Shown: piece after piece, positions 1 to 7,341 of the stretch
How the letters are laid out: each line of letters begins with the position of its first letter
Position numbering within the stretch: the first letter of the stretch is position 1
NCBI GenBank assembly: GCA_012519695.1
Contig: JAAYPT010000001.1
Span: 1 to 44,330, forward strand
Direction: 5' to 3'
Length of the DNA stretch: 44,330 bases
Source of the DNA: Clostridiales bacterium
GTDB lineage: Bacteria > Bacillota > Clostridia > Lachnospirales > Lachnospiraceae
The notes under the pieces: generated by a model
Database searches by the model: none
What the model was told of the DNA's origin: nothing
What the model saw: the letters and a program-made list of their open reading frames with translations, nothing else
Position numbers and translations under genes: made by a program

Positions 1-5
1 AGAAC

Positions 6-131
6 AAAGAGTCCGCTTGTCGGACTCTTTCGCGCCCGAGCGGTGTCGTTTACGACTAATTTCTTCTCCGCGAGGAGTGCTTCCTTAGCGGAGCGTTTTT
101 TATACAATAGGACGCAATTTCCTATTGCATA
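6..131. repeat. Dispersed two-module hairpin repeat, copy 1
   Basis: Three hairpins follow one another. A perfect 10-bp stem (6-15 with 21-30) is followed by T residues. A second stem starts CTCCGCGAGG near 67 and closes with CCTTAGCGGAG. The third pairs 101-112 (TATACAATAGGA) with 120-131 across a 7-nt loop. The same blocks recur at 10083-10240 and partly at 23165-23222. No coding sequence is present. It could be a non-autonomous mobile repeat or a recurrent terminator-like element; the copy may extend beyond the window edge. Confidence 0.7.
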
Positions 132-162
132 AAAAAAGGGATATTTCAAATTAGAAATATCC
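131..162 (-). terminator. Rho-independent terminator downstream of the 51-aa ORF
   Basis: On the minus strand a perfect 9-bp stem GGATATTTC/GAAATATCC (139-147 with 154-162, 6-nt loop) is followed by a C and seven T residues (131-137). It lies 31 bp past the stop of the small minus-strand ORF, so it supports that ORF being part of a real transcript. Confidence 0.8.
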
Positions 163-193
163 GCCACCAATTCTATAATCTCAATCCGATACA

Positions 194-349
194 CTATGAT
201 ATCTTACCTCTGTAACGTGAGGACACGGCATCCGCTACTGTTAGTTCGCTTTGCATCTCACAAACCCATTCCCATAAAACTTTCTTATCGACTTCCACCA
301 AATGCCGACTCTCTGTAAAGACCATTTCTATGGTACTCTTCTTGCTCAT
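194..349 (-). CDS. Small hypothetical protein, 51 aa
   Basis: A 51-residue ORF opens with ATG at 349 (MSKKSTIEMVF) and ends with TAG at 194. The product is hydrophilic, with no signal peptide or membrane segment, and has a Trp-rich stretch (LWEWVCEMQ) followed by a basic C-terminus (SSRYRGKIS). Support for it being real is positional: a near-consensus sigma-A promoter ends about 20 nt before the start and a good terminator follows the stop. The weak point is the ribosome site, only an AAAGAAA-like stretch. I do not recognise the family. It could instead be a small RNA of about 230 nt using the same promoter and terminator. Confidence 0.5.
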   Translation of the reverse strand: MSKKSTIEMVFTESRHLVEVDKKVLWEWVCEMQSELTVADAVSSRYRGKIS

Positions 350-375
350 TGATTTTGTTTCTTTAATTGTTTTTT

Positions 376-404
376 AGTTTACCATAGTAACGTGGCAATG
401 TCAA
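376..404 (-). promoter_or_regulatory. Sigma-A promoter for the 51-aa ORF
   Basis: On the minus strand TTGACA (399-404), a 17-bp spacer and TAAACT (376-381). The predicted start of transcription is near 369, about 20 nt before the small ORF at 349. It sits just after the stop of the lipoprotein gene, so the small gene can be transcribed independently. Confidence 0.65.
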
Positions 405-411
405 CTACTTT

Positions 412-837
412 TTATTCAAATACTACCGGTTCTTCGATGTTTTCCATTTTTACCACGATATAAGGGTAAGAAGATACCTCGTTAATTCGCTCTCCCTTTT
501 GTGGTCCTGTCAACGTAGTTCCAAAATAGATTGCATTTTTTGCTAAAAAACACTCATCTACAGAGATACTGTAACCACCGGTCTTCTGTTCTCCGTACCC
601 TACTGCCAAATATAAGTTTTTCTCATCCGTATAGGTCAATTTAAATCCTTCCTTTTTCTTCTCTTCCATGGTATTTAACAGCTCTTTTGGAATTTCAGAC
701 TGCTCAATTACGGTAAATTCCACATCGCGTACCTTTTTTACCTTGGTCTTTTCCATTCCACATCCACAAAATGCCCCTAAAATGAACACAAGTCCCACAA
801 ACAATAGCACGTTTCTTATGATGCTATTTTCTCTCAT
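412..837 (-). CDS. PrcB-like lipoprotein, 141 aa
   Basis: The N-terminus has a hydrophobic signal segment (residues 8-24) ending in a cysteine-containing region (GAFCGCGM); the likely lipidated cysteine is C25 or C27, although neither matches the lipobox perfectly. The mature part ends in a pattern typical of the PrcB C-terminal domain: a GGYSISVDE turn, then a YFGTTLTGP strand and a SYPYIVVKM strand. Proteins of this type are small exported proteins with little known function in Clostridia. The start at 837 has a GAGGGAA ribosome site five bases upstream. It is upstream of, and on the same strand as, the 51-aa ORF. Role unknown; membrane-anchored outside the cell is inferred. Confidence 0.7.
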   Translation of the reverse strand: MRENSIIRNVLLFVGLVFILGAFCGCGMEKTKVKKVRDVEFTVIEQSEIPKELLNTMEEKKKEGFKLTYTDEKNLYLAVGYGEQKTGGYSISVDECFLAKNAIYFGTTLTGPQKGERINEVSSYPYIVVKMENIEEPVVFE

Positions 838-893
838 TTGGTTCCCTCTTCGTCATTTTTCTACTATTATATGACTGAACCATATTTTTATGA

Positions 894-922
894 TTGTATT
901 TCCTTCCATACCTTTGTATAAT
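894..922 (+). promoter_or_regulatory. Sigma-A promoter of plsC
   Basis: TTGTAT (894-899), a 17-bp spacer, and a perfect TATAAT (917-922), 32 bp before the plsC start. The TTG of the -35 box is in frame with plsC, so calling it a start codon would place translation inside the promoter; the ATG at 954 is preferred. Confidence 0.75.
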
Positions 923-953
923 AAAAGAAAAAACATACGAAAAGGATTCTATT

Positions 954-1691
954 ATGATACGTTTAATTTTAATCTTACTTTTTGTTATTTTATTCCTAAT
1001 CGTTTCTATTCCAATTCAGATTGTGGAATGGATTATCAAAAGGTTCAATCCATATGCAGCAGACATCAGCAGTCTTCGCATTGTGCAATGGGCATTTAAG
1101 GTGATTCTTTTTATTGCCGGAACAAAAATCACTGTTATTGGAAAGGAAAATATTCCAAAGGACACAGCTGTTCTTTATATTCCAAATCACCAAAGTTACT
1201 TTGATATTATTATCACTTATTCCATGTGTCCCGGACTAACCGGTTATGTTTCCAAGGATATGCTCCAAAAAGTTCCTGGGCTTAACATTTGGATGAAACG
1301 ATTGTATTGCCTGTTCTTAGACCGAACAGATATTAAAGCTGGATTAAAAATGGTTCTAACGGGAATCGACCAGATTAAACATGGTATTTCCATGTGCATT
1401 TTCCCAGAGGGTACACGAAACAAACACCCGGAACAGGGACTTGCACCTTTCAAGGAAGGAAGTATGAAGATGGCAGAGAAATCCGGTTGTCCGATTGTTC
1501 CAATCGCTATTTCTAATACAGGAGAAATTTTAGAAAATCATTTACCAAGAGTCAAAAAATGTCATGTTATCGTTCAGTATGGTGAGCCTATCTACATAAA
1601 GGATTTAAGCAAGGAGGAAAAGAAATTCCTTGGTGCTTATACCCAGAAGAAAATTGAGGCAATGTTAGAAACACACAGTGCTTTGCTATAA
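954..1691 (+). CDS. plsC: 1-acyl-sn-glycerol-3-phosphate acyltransferase (PlsC family), 245 aa
   Basis: Transfers an acyl chain to the 2-position of lysophosphatidic acid, giving phosphatidic acid for membrane lipids. An N-terminal membrane helix (about residues 3-23) is followed by the acyltransferase fold with the HX4D catalytic motif (NHQSYFD) and the FPEGTR substrate-binding motif, in the usual order and spacing. Length is normal for bacterial PlsC. ATG at 954 is chosen because AAAAGGA precedes it and a longer reading would start within the promoter. It is transcribed alone, with its own promoter and a terminator 16 bp past the stop. A related family member with a different lysophospholipid acceptor cannot be excluded. 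Confidence 0.92.
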   Translation: MIRLILILLFVILFLIVSIPIQIVEWIIKRFNPYAADISSLRIVQWAFKVILFIAGTKITVIGKENIPKDTAVLYIPNHQSYFDIIITYSMCPGLTGYVSKDMLQKVPGLNIWMKRLYCLFLDRTDIKAGLKMVLTGIDQIKHGISMCIFPEGTRNKHPEQGLAPFKEGSMKMAEKSGCPIVPIAISNTGEILENHLPRVKKCHVIVQYGEPIYIKDLSKEEKKFLGAYTQKKIEAMLETHSALL

Positions 1692-1706
1692 TATGATGAT
1701 ATACAA

Positions 1707-1739
1707 AAACTCCGTAGAACTTCATCTACGGAGTTTTTT
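1707..1739 (+). terminator. Terminator of plsC
   Basis: A 12-bp perfect stem AAACTCCGTAGA/TCTACGGAGTTT (1707-1718 with 1725-1736), 6-nt loop ACTTCA, followed by T residues. The A-run on its left side could let it also work for the leftward XRE gene. Confidence 0.9.
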
Positions 1740-1796
1740 ATATCTTTATAAAACGCTACTTTTCAATAAGAAATTTTATATCTAATTTTGTTCTTT

Positions 1797-1991
1797 TCAT
1801 TCATCTAAAAAGAAAATTTCATCAACATGAAGATTTAGCAGTTTAGCCATTTTCATAGCCAGTTCTAGTGTAGGATTGTATTTGTCATTCTCAATAGCAA
1901 TAATTGTTTGTCGGCTTACTGCTAATTGTTTTGCCATATCTTCTTGACGTAATCCAGCTTCTTTTCTTAACTGTTTTATAATATTTTTCAT
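1797..1991 (-). CDS. XRE-family HTH regulator, 64 aa
   Basis: A single-domain helix-turn-helix protein of the short Cro/CI type. The motif covers about residues 14-35 (QEDMAKQLAVSRQTIIAIEN), and the family-typical YNPTLELAMKMAKLL follows. Its AAGGTG ribosome site overlaps the end of the upstream membrane-protein gene, 6 bp away, so the two are translationally coupled. Small XRE repressors paired with a membrane protein usually repress their own operon; the large dyad over the promoter at 2366-2432 is a plausible operator. Target genes beyond its own operon are unknown. Confidence 0.9.
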   Translation of the reverse strand: MKNIIKQLRKEAGLRQEDMAKQLAVSRQTIIAIENDKYNPTLELAMKMAKLLNLHVDEIFFLDE

Positions 1992-1997
1992 ATAATA

Positions 1998-2327
1998 CTA
2001 CACCTTCAAAATAAAATAAGTACCGATAGATAAAATAACAGCGACAATAACAAGGCTGACAATGATTGTTTGCACTAGTCTGTTTGGCTCTTTATATTCT
2101 TCATCGCCAGCAACCATTTTCTGTTTCATTGCAATTTGTGAGAATGATTGTACGCATACTGTTAAGCATAAAATAAAGCTAGAAAATGGTTCATACTTTG
2201 CGCCATTGATAAGGGTTTGATAACTATTGAATAATGTCCATGCACACAAGCATAATATAGCCACCTTATAAGCTAGTTCCATTGAGTGTAACTGAATATT
2301 TCTATCCATTTCGTCCATTTTTTTCAT
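1998..2327 (-). CDS. Small integral membrane protein paired with XRE regulator, 109 aa
   Basis: Three hydrophobic segments are visible: about residues 20-38, 48-64 and 85-106, with a hydrophilic loop (KQKMVAGDEEYKEPNR) between the last two. There is no signal peptide or enzymatic motif. The start at 2327 is preceded by GGAGGTG. It is the first gene of a two-gene operon with the downstream XRE regulator. This pairing is common in Clostridia and Bacilli, where the membrane partner is typically of unknown function. It resembles the DUF6773-type proteins by memory only. Confidence 0.8.
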   Translation of the reverse strand: MKKMDEMDRNIQLHSMELAYKVAILCLCAWTLFNSYQTLINGAKYEPFSSFILCLTVCVQSFSQIAMKQKMVAGDEEYKEPNRLVQTIIVSLVIVAVILSIGTYFILKV

Positions 2328-2365
2328 GTTTTACACCTCCATCTTTAATACAAAATTCGTTCTAT

Positions 2366-2432
2366 AATGTTAAAACTTCTTTACATTTTTATTATATCTT
2401 AGAACAACAAAATGTCAAGAAGTTTTAACATT
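2366..2432 (-). promoter_or_regulatory. Promoter flanked by a 16-bp inverted repeat (candidate XRE operator)
   Basis: On the minus strand TTGACA (2413-2418), a 16-bp spacer and a perfect TATAAT (2391-2396). Two 16-bp arms (2366-2381 and 2417-2432, core TGTTAAAACTTCTT) are exact inverted copies; one overlaps the -35 box and the other begins at the predicted transcription start. Two repressor dimers bound at the arms would close the promoter. This fits autoregulation by the XRE protein of the operon. Confidence 0.7.
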
Positions 2433-2564
2433 TTGTTCAAGATATTTGCATAATCTTTCTGTTTTTAATTTTGTATTAGAGTTATTATGATACAATCTTC
2501 TAGTTACTAGATAGAGAAAATATAAGAAGATAGACCTAGATATGTGAGGTTTACCACAAAAGCA
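2433..2564. other. Intergenic stretch without recognised features
   Basis: This AT-rich gap between the operator region and the ilvE terminator has no ORF with a ribosome site on either strand and no strong hairpin. Confidence 0.5.
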
Positions 2565-2606
2565 AAATGTCCGTAGAGCCTATAAAATAAGGTTTTACGG
2601 ACATTT
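2565..2606 (-). terminator. Terminator of ilvE
   Basis: An 11-bp stem AAATGTCCGTA/TACGGACATTT (2565-2575 with 2596-2606), with additional CCT/AGG pairing inside the loop. On the minus strand it ends in TTTTGCTTTT. It lies 44 bp past the ilvE stop. Confidence 0.75.
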
Positions 2607-2650
2607 AAAAAGATAGTCAAAAAGACATATATAATTTTATATAATCCCTA

Positions 2651-3676
2651 TTACAGAATCTTCTTAATCCATCCTTCTGGAGCTTCAATATGTCCCATCT
2701 GGATTCCTGTTAAAGTATCATATAACTTCTTGGTGATTGGTCCCATCTCATCCATTCCGCTTGGGATAAGGATTTCCTTACCATGGTCTACAATTTTACC
2801 GATAGGAGAAATAACTGCTGCTGTTCCGCAAAGTCCTGCTTCTGCGAAATCCTTTACTTCATCAAAGTATACTTCTCTGTGTTCTACCTTCATTCCTAAG
2901 TAATGTTCTGCAACATACATAATAGAACGACGTGTAATAGATGGTAAAATAGAATCAGACTTTGGTGTAACTAACTTTCCATCTTTGGTAATGAAAATGA
3001 AGTTTGCTCCACCTGTTTCTTCTACCTTAGTTCTAGTTCCCGGATCTAAGTACATGTTCTCATCAAATCCATCTTCATGTGCTGTAACAATTGCATGAAG
3101 GCTCATTGCATAGTTCAATCCAGCCTTGATGTTACCTGTTCCGTGTGGTGCTGCACGGTCAAAATCACTTACACGAATTGTAATTGGCTTTGCGCCACCC
3201 TTGAAGTATGGTCCAACCGGAGTAACAAAAATTCTAAATTGATATTCTGTTGCTGGTTTTACTCCGATTACAGAGTTTGTTCCCATCATATAAGGACGAA
3301 TATACAAAGTTGCTCCAGAACCATATGGTGGAACATATGCTGCATTAGCTTCAACTACCTTCTGAACAGCTTCCACAAAACGTTCCTCCGGAAATACCGG
3401 CATTTCCAGTCTTCTTGCAGAATCAGCAAGACGGCTTGCATTTAAGTCCGGACGGAAAGTAACAATATGACCATCCTCTGTGGTATATGCCTTTAATCCT
3501 TCGAATACAGTCTGTGCATACTGAAATACTCCTGCACATTCATTCAATACAATGTTTGCGTCTTCAATCAACGCTCCGTCATCCCATGCACCATCTTTAT
3601 AATATGATACATATCTCTTGTCAGTCTTCATGTAACCAAATCCAAGATTAGACCAGTCCAAATCCTTTTTTTCCAT
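2651..3676 (-). CDS. ilvE: Branched-chain amino acid aminotransferase (class IV), 341 aa
   Basis: PLP enzyme that interconverts leucine, isoleucine and valine with their 2-oxo acids, using glutamate/2-oxoglutarate. The long, IlvE-II type length (about 340 aa) and motifs are typical: VFEGLKAY near the N-terminus, the RPYMMG stretch, the PLP lysine in GTGNIKAGLNYA, and the EETGGANFIF segment. An in-frame ATG 15 bp upstream exists, but the GGAGG lies between the two ATGs and is correctly placed only for the second one (3676). It is a single-gene unit with its own promoter and terminator. No T-box leader was found upstream. Confidence 0.95.
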   Translation of the reverse strand: MEKKDLDWSNLGFGYMKTDKRYVSYYKDGAWDDGALIEDANIVLNECAGVFQYAQTVFEGLKAYTTEDGHIVTFRPDLNASRLADSARRLEMPVFPEERFVEAVQKVVEANAAYVPPYGSGATLYIRPYMMGTNSVIGVKPATEYQFRIFVTPVGPYFKGGAKPITIRVSDFDRAAPHGTGNIKAGLNYAMSLHAIVTAHEDGFDENMYLDPGTRTKVEETGGANFIFITKDGKLVTPKSDSILPSITRRSIMYVAEHYLGMKVEHREVYFDEVKDFAEAGLCGTAAVISPIGKIVDHGKEILIPSGMDEMGPITKKLYDTLTGIQMGHIEAPEGWIKKIL

Positions 3677-3713
3677 AATAGCATCCTCCATTCATTTCCT
3701 CATATAATAGATG

Positions 3714-3732
3714 CTATAACCTAGAGTTATAG
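3714..3732. promoter_or_regulatory. Palindrome in the ilvE leader
   Basis: CTATAAC, a 5-bp centre, then GTTATAG: perfect 7-bp arms located between the ilvE promoter and start. It may be an operator or a small leader hairpin; the binding factor is unknown. Confidence 0.4.
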
Positions 3733-3759
3733 TTTTCTATCGTACTATTCGTTTATCTT

Positions 3760-3788
3760 ATTTTATTCCTCTAAAGCGCATTTGTCTA
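3760..3788 (-). promoter_or_regulatory. Sigma-A promoter of ilvE
   Basis: On the minus strand TAGACA (3783-3788), 17-bp spacer, TAAAAT (3760-3765). The transcript would have a leader of about 75 nt before the ATG at 3676. Confidence 0.65.
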
Positions 3789-3817
3789 GTATTAATTTCT
3801 TATTTTTTATAATTTTT

Positions 3818-3981
3818 GTAACAGTTCAGCCATAGCCAACGAAACAGGTGCATCATGCTTGCATGAATGAGCATGTTCGGTTGGCTATGAGCGGAACGCC
3901 CGTTTATGAGCAATCCGCTTGCGAAAGCAAGCTTTGGAGTACGAAGTACGAGATTGCGAATGGCGTGAGCTGAACTGTTAC
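3818..3981. repeat. 164-bp element with 13-bp terminal inverted repeats and internal hairpins
   Basis: The element begins GTAACAGTTCAGC and ends GCTGAACTGTTAC, exact inverted copies. Inside are a 10-bp stem CATAGCCAAC/GTTGGCTATG (3831-3840 with 3880-3889) enclosing TCATGC-TT-GCATGA, and a second arm with GCTTGCGAAAGCAAGC. It carries no ORF. The nested cloverleaf-like layout fits a MITE-like non-autonomous element or a structured RNA. It fills most of the ilvE-murF gap and its right end touches the end of murF. Confidence 0.7.
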
Positions 3982-3987
3982 TAATTT

Positions 3988-5373
3988 TTAATTACAATTT
4001 TTAATTGCTTCTACAATCTTAGGATATTCCATAAAATGAGACGCTTTCACTAAAACCGTATCTTCCGGTGCTAAGTAAGCTAATAATTCCGGCAGCATTT
4101 CTTCTCTGTTTTTAAAATAAAATACCTTGCAGCCGCCTTTTTCCTGTGCACCCTTTGCCATTTCTTCGGAAAGTGTTCCTGCGCAAAACAGTACATCAAT
4201 CTCATTTTCTGCCACATACTGTCCTACTTCATAGTGAAGCTGTTTTTCATTTTTTCCAAGCTCTCCCATATCACCAAGTACCGCAATCTTTCTTGCAAGT
4301 CCGTTTTTCAACACATCAATAGATGCCCGCATAGATACCGGATTGGCATTATAACAGTCATCTATCACCACCATGCCATTGATATCTAAGAGATTGGTTC
4401 TTCCGCCAATGGTTTCCACGCTCTCAATTCCGTCTTTGATTTCTGCTAAGGTAAGTCCCAATGCCATTCCTACACCGGTTGCAGCCATGGCATTATAGAT
4501 ATTATGCCTTCCCGGGATTGGAATATGCACTGCAATATCTCCCTGGGATGTATGAATCTTGGTATTCATTCCCTTTAATCCTAAATTTTCTATCTGAGAG
4601 GCAACAATATCTACTTTGTCTTTCTGCGCTTCTCCATCAATTGCATAAAACACCGGAGATACACCCTTTACCTGTTCAATAGTAGCTAATTTATCATCGC
4701 ATCCATTCAGTACAATATGTCCGTCTGGTTTTAAGAAATCAAAAATTTCACTTTTGGCTTTTAAAATGCCATCTCTGGTTTTCAAGTTCTCTAAATGACA
4801 GATTCCAATATTCGTCATAACACAAACATCCGGTTTTGCCATCTTTGCCAGGCGATGCATTTCACCGAAATCAGAGATTCCCATTTCCACAACTGCTACT
4901 TCGTGTTCTTCACGAATCCGAAGCAAGGTCAATGGTAATCCGATTTCATTATTAAAATTTCCGGCAGTCTTTAATACCTTAAACTTCTGTGATAACACAG
5001 AGGCAATCATTTCCTTGGTGCTGGTTTTTCCCACACTTCCGGTAATTCCAACGATTGGTATGGTAAGCTGTTCCCGATAAAACTCTGCAATATCTTTTAA
5101 CGCCTGTTCGCTGGACTTCACCAAAATATACGGTTTCTTGCAATCTGTTAATTCTTTTTCGGATAAAGTGGCTGCTGCACCTTGTTCCATTACCTTTGGA
5201 ATAAAATCATGTCCATCTACCCTTGCACCTTTTATGGGAATGAAAAGATATCCCTCTTCCACCTGACGGCTATCGGTTACGGCTCCCTTTATCTCTGTCT
5301 TTCGTTCTTCTTCACTTCCTATATAGGTTCCGCCACACGCCTTTGCGATATTTTCCAATGTCATGTTTTTCAT
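3988..5373 (-). CDS. murF: UDP-N-acetylmuramoyl-tripeptide--D-alanyl-D-alanine ligase, 461 aa
   Basis: Adds the D-Ala-D-Ala dipeptide to the UDP-MurNAc-tripeptide in the cytoplasm, the last soluble step of peptidoglycan precursor synthesis. Mur ligase layout is complete: N-terminal substrate domain with DSRQVEEGYLFIPIKG (residues 35-50), P-loop GITGSVGKTSTK (109-120), the EMGISDFGE segment, and the C-terminal domain with GGRTN, DDCYNANPVS and LGDMGELG. An in-frame TTG at 5406 is rejected; ATG 5373 has GAGGT at the right distance. ddl ends 33 bp upstream, so the dipeptide maker and user are co-transcribed. Confidence 0.96.
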   Translation of the reverse strand: MKNMTLENIAKACGGTYIGSEEERKTEIKGAVTDSRQVEEGYLFIPIKGARVDGHDFIPKVMEQGAAATLSEKELTDCKKPYILVKSSEQALKDIAEFYREQLTIPIVGITGSVGKTSTKEMIASVLSQKFKVLKTAGNFNNEIGLPLTLLRIREEHEVAVVEMGISDFGEMHRLAKMAKPDVCVMTNIGICHLENLKTRDGILKAKSEIFDFLKPDGHIVLNGCDDKLATIEQVKGVSPVFYAIDGEAQKDKVDIVASQIENLGLKGMNTKIHTSQGDIAVHIPIPGRHNIYNAMAATGVGMALGLTLAEIKDGIESVETIGGRTNLLDINGMVVIDDCYNANPVSMRASIDVLKNGLARKIAVLGDMGELGKNEKQLHYEVGQYVAENEIDVLFCAGTLSEEMAKGAQEKGGCKVFYFKNREEMLPELLAYLAPEDTVLVKASHFMEYPKIVEAIKNCN

Positions 5374-5406
5374 AACGCTACCTCTTATTCTTATTGACTG
5401 TGTCAA

Positions 5407-6459
5407 TTATTTATATTTCTTAAGGGAAATCTCAATTAACTTCTCACAAAGTTCTTCAAATCCTACCCCTACAGCCTGTGCTTCCTGTGGTAACAAACTG
5501 GTTGGTGTCATTCCCGGAAGGGTGTTTGCCTCTAAACAGAACATTTTATTTTCCTTATTTAACAAAAAGTCCATACGGGAATAAGTATTTAATCCCAATA
5601 CCTTTGCCACTTCTTCTGCATAATGCTGCATTTCCTTGGTAACTTCTTCCGGAAGTTCTGCCGGACAAGTCTCTACTGCACTACCTGCTGCGTATTTGTT
5701 CTTATAATCATAAAATCCCTGAATTGGTGCTATCTCAATAATCGGAAGTGCTTTAAAATCAATAACGCCAACGGAAAACTCTCTTCCTTCTACATAATCT
5801 TCAATGACTACTTCCTCTTCCCAATGAAAAGCTTCTTCCAATGCCTGATTGTACTCTTCTTCTGTTCGTACAATCGACACTCCGATACTGGAACCGCCGC
5901 AACATGGTTTTACAACGCAAGGCAGAGTCAATCCGGTCTTTTTGAAATCACGCTCGCAATTTTCTTTTTTCATAGAAATACCTGCCGGTGTCGGAATTCC
6001 ATTTGCCTGAAACAGACGCTTGGAAAGTCCCTTATCCATTGCAAGCGCACTGCTTAAATATCCTGTTCCTGTATATTTAATGCCAAATAAATCAAATGCT
6101 GCCTGAATCTTACCGTTTTCTCCGTTTTCTCCATGTAATGCCATGAATACAATATCTGCCATACGGCAAAGATCAATTACATTCGGACCGAAAAAGCAGT
6201 CGGACTGGTCTTTTCTACTCTTCTTTACCGCTTCTAAGTCCGGTGCTGTGGTTGGAATTCCTGTTACTTCTACGCTTACCTCTTCGGAACGTTCAAAAAT
6301 TCCATTCAAATCTTCTGCCTTGTCACTATATCCCATAAAAACATCCAGTAAAATGACTCTATGTCCATTTTTTCTCAATGCTTTACTTACCATATTTCCT
6401 GTCACAAAAGAGACATCTCTTTCTGTACTTAAGCCTCCAGCTAATACTACTATATCCAT
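5407..6459 (-). CDS. ddl: D-alanine--D-alanine ligase, 350 aa
   Basis: ATP-dependent joining of two D-alanines for peptidoglycan. ATP-grasp features are visible: the N-terminal AGGLSTERDVS, ALHGENGENG, the GTGYLSSALAMDKGLSK stretch, PCVVKPCCGGSSIGV, EDYVEGREFSVGVI, and the Mg-binding C-terminal FLLNKENKMFCLEANTLPGMT. The start at 6459 has AGGAGG upstream. It is the first gene of the ddl-murF operon. I see no associated vancomycin-resistance genes, so an ordinary housekeeping Ddl is the likely identity. Confidence 0.95.
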   Translation of the reverse strand: MDIVVLAGGLSTERDVSFVTGNMVSKALRKNGHRVILLDVFMGYSDKAEDLNGIFERSEEVSVEVTGIPTTAPDLEAVKKSRKDQSDCFFGPNVIDLCRMADIVFMALHGENGENGKIQAAFDLFGIKYTGTGYLSSALAMDKGLSKRLFQANGIPTPAGISMKKENCERDFKKTGLTLPCVVKPCCGGSSIGVSIVRTEEEYNQALEEAFHWEEEVVIEDYVEGREFSVGVIDFKALPIIEIAPIQGFYDYKNKYAAGSAVETCPAELPEEVTKEMQHYAEEVAKVLGLNTYSRMDFLLNKENKMFCLEANTLPGMTPTSLLPQEAQAVGVGFEELCEKLIEISLKKYK

Positions 6460-6492
6460 TTTAGAACCTCCTAGGTTTATATAATCGTGTTC

Positions 6493-6521
6493 ATATTATA
6501 CCATTTTATGTAGTGTGACAA
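6493..6521 (-). promoter_or_regulatory. Probable promoter of ddl-murF
   Basis: Minus strand TTGTCA (6516-6521), 17-bp spacer and TAATAT (6493-6498). An overlapping perfect TATAAT gives only a 15-bp spacer. Confidence 0.5.
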
Positions 6522-6594
6522 GAACTTAGAAAAGATTTCAGCACTTTTTACAACAGTACAACACTTTTTATTTACTTTCTTCTTAGAACTGCAA

Positions 6595-6622
6595 AAGGGA
6601 TACCGCTGTTGCGATATCCCTT
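6595..6622 (-). terminator. Terminator of hpf
   Basis: Stem AAGGGATA/TATCCCTT (6595-6602 with 6615-6622) with additional CGC/GCG pairing, then TTTTGC on the minus strand. It lies 18 bp after the hpf stop. Confidence 0.75.
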
Positions 6623-6640
6623 AATGATTCCATATTCACT

Positions 6641-7168
6641 TTAAAATTCCGGTTCAATCAGTCCGTAGGTATTTCCTTTTCTCTTGTATACTACGTTTAC
6701 TTCATCTGTTTCTGCATTCTGGAATACAAAGAAGTTATGTCCTAATAATTCCATCTGTACACAAGCATCTTCCGGATACATCGGTTTCATACCAAAACGT
6801 TTGCTACGGATAATCTTGATCTCGTCATCATCTTCAACTTCCTTCTCGATGTACTCTTTCTGGAAGTTCGCTGCTGCCTGCTTCTGATCTACAATCTTAT
6901 TCTTATATTTTTTCAGCTGTCTCTCAATTACCTCTTCTACAAGGTCAATGGAAACATACATATCATTGCTTACCTGCTCGGAACGAATAATATTTCCTTT
7001 TACCGGAATGGTAACTTCAATCTTCTGGCGTTCTTTTTCTACACTCAAGGTTACAATGACGTCTGTTTCAGGAGTAAAATAACGCTCCAGTTTTGATAAC
7101 TTCTCCTCCACCGCTTCTCTTAAGCCTGGTGTAATTTCAATGTTTCTTCCGCTGATGGTTATACGCAT
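6641..7168 (-). CDS. hpf: Long-form ribosome hibernation promoting factor, 175 aa
   Basis: Binds the 30S subunit and pairs ribosomes into inactive 100S dimers in stationary phase or stress. The N-terminal beta-alpha-beta domain (MRITISGRNIEITPGLREAV through about residue 100) binds the decoding region. An acidic linker (VEDDDE) leads to the C-terminal dimerisation domain (RFGMKPMYPEDACVQMELLGHNFFVFQNAETDEVNVVYKR is the region, shown here by its ends RFGMKPM and NVVYKR). ATG 7168 follows AAAGGGG; an in-frame TTG nine bases earlier is rejected. Single-gene unit with consensus-like promoter and terminator. Confidence 0.95.
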   Translation of the reverse strand: MRITISGRNIEITPGLREAVEEKLSKLERYFTPETDVIVTLSVEKERQKIEVTIPVKGNIIRSEQVSNDMYVSIDLVEEVIERQLKKYKNKIVDQKQAAANFQKEYIEKEVEDDDEIKIIRSKRFGMKPMYPEDACVQMELLGHNFFVFQNAETDEVNVVYKRKGNTYGLIEPEF

Positions 7169-7216
7169 GATGCCCAACCCCTTTACCGTTTATTCGACAT
7201 ATTATTGTCTGAATTT

Positions 7217-7245
7217 ATTATAGCATATTTCTAAAATGAATACAA
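7217..7245 (-). promoter_or_regulatory. Sigma-A promoter of hpf
   Basis: Minus strand TTGTAT (7240-7245), 17-bp spacer, perfect TATAAT (7217-7222). Leader of about 40 nt. Confidence 0.75.
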
Positions 7246-7341
7246 CATTTCCTTTTTTTTCTTTTTATGATATTCTTTTTTTATCTGAGGTTTTTTCACA
7301 AATACTATAACCATTGATTATCATATATTACGAGGTGTTTT

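Noticed and set aside
894-953. Longer plsC start at TTG 894
   Set aside because: This TTG is the -35 box of the promoter; the ATG at 954 has the ribosome site.
3077-3445. Rightward open frame opposite ilvE
   Set aside because: No ribosome site, Cys-rich improbable composition, completely within the strong ilvE gene.
3677-3817. T-box or other riboswitch upstream of ilvE
   Set aside because: The leader is only about 75 nt, with no T-box core sequence and no competing terminator.
5623-6057. Rightward open frame opposite ddl
   Set aside because: Antisense shadow of a fully conserved ligase, without start signals.
5407-6459. Ddl as a D-Ala-D-Lac resistance ligase
   Set aside because: No vanH/vanX-type neighbours, and it is coupled to murF as for the housekeeping enzyme.
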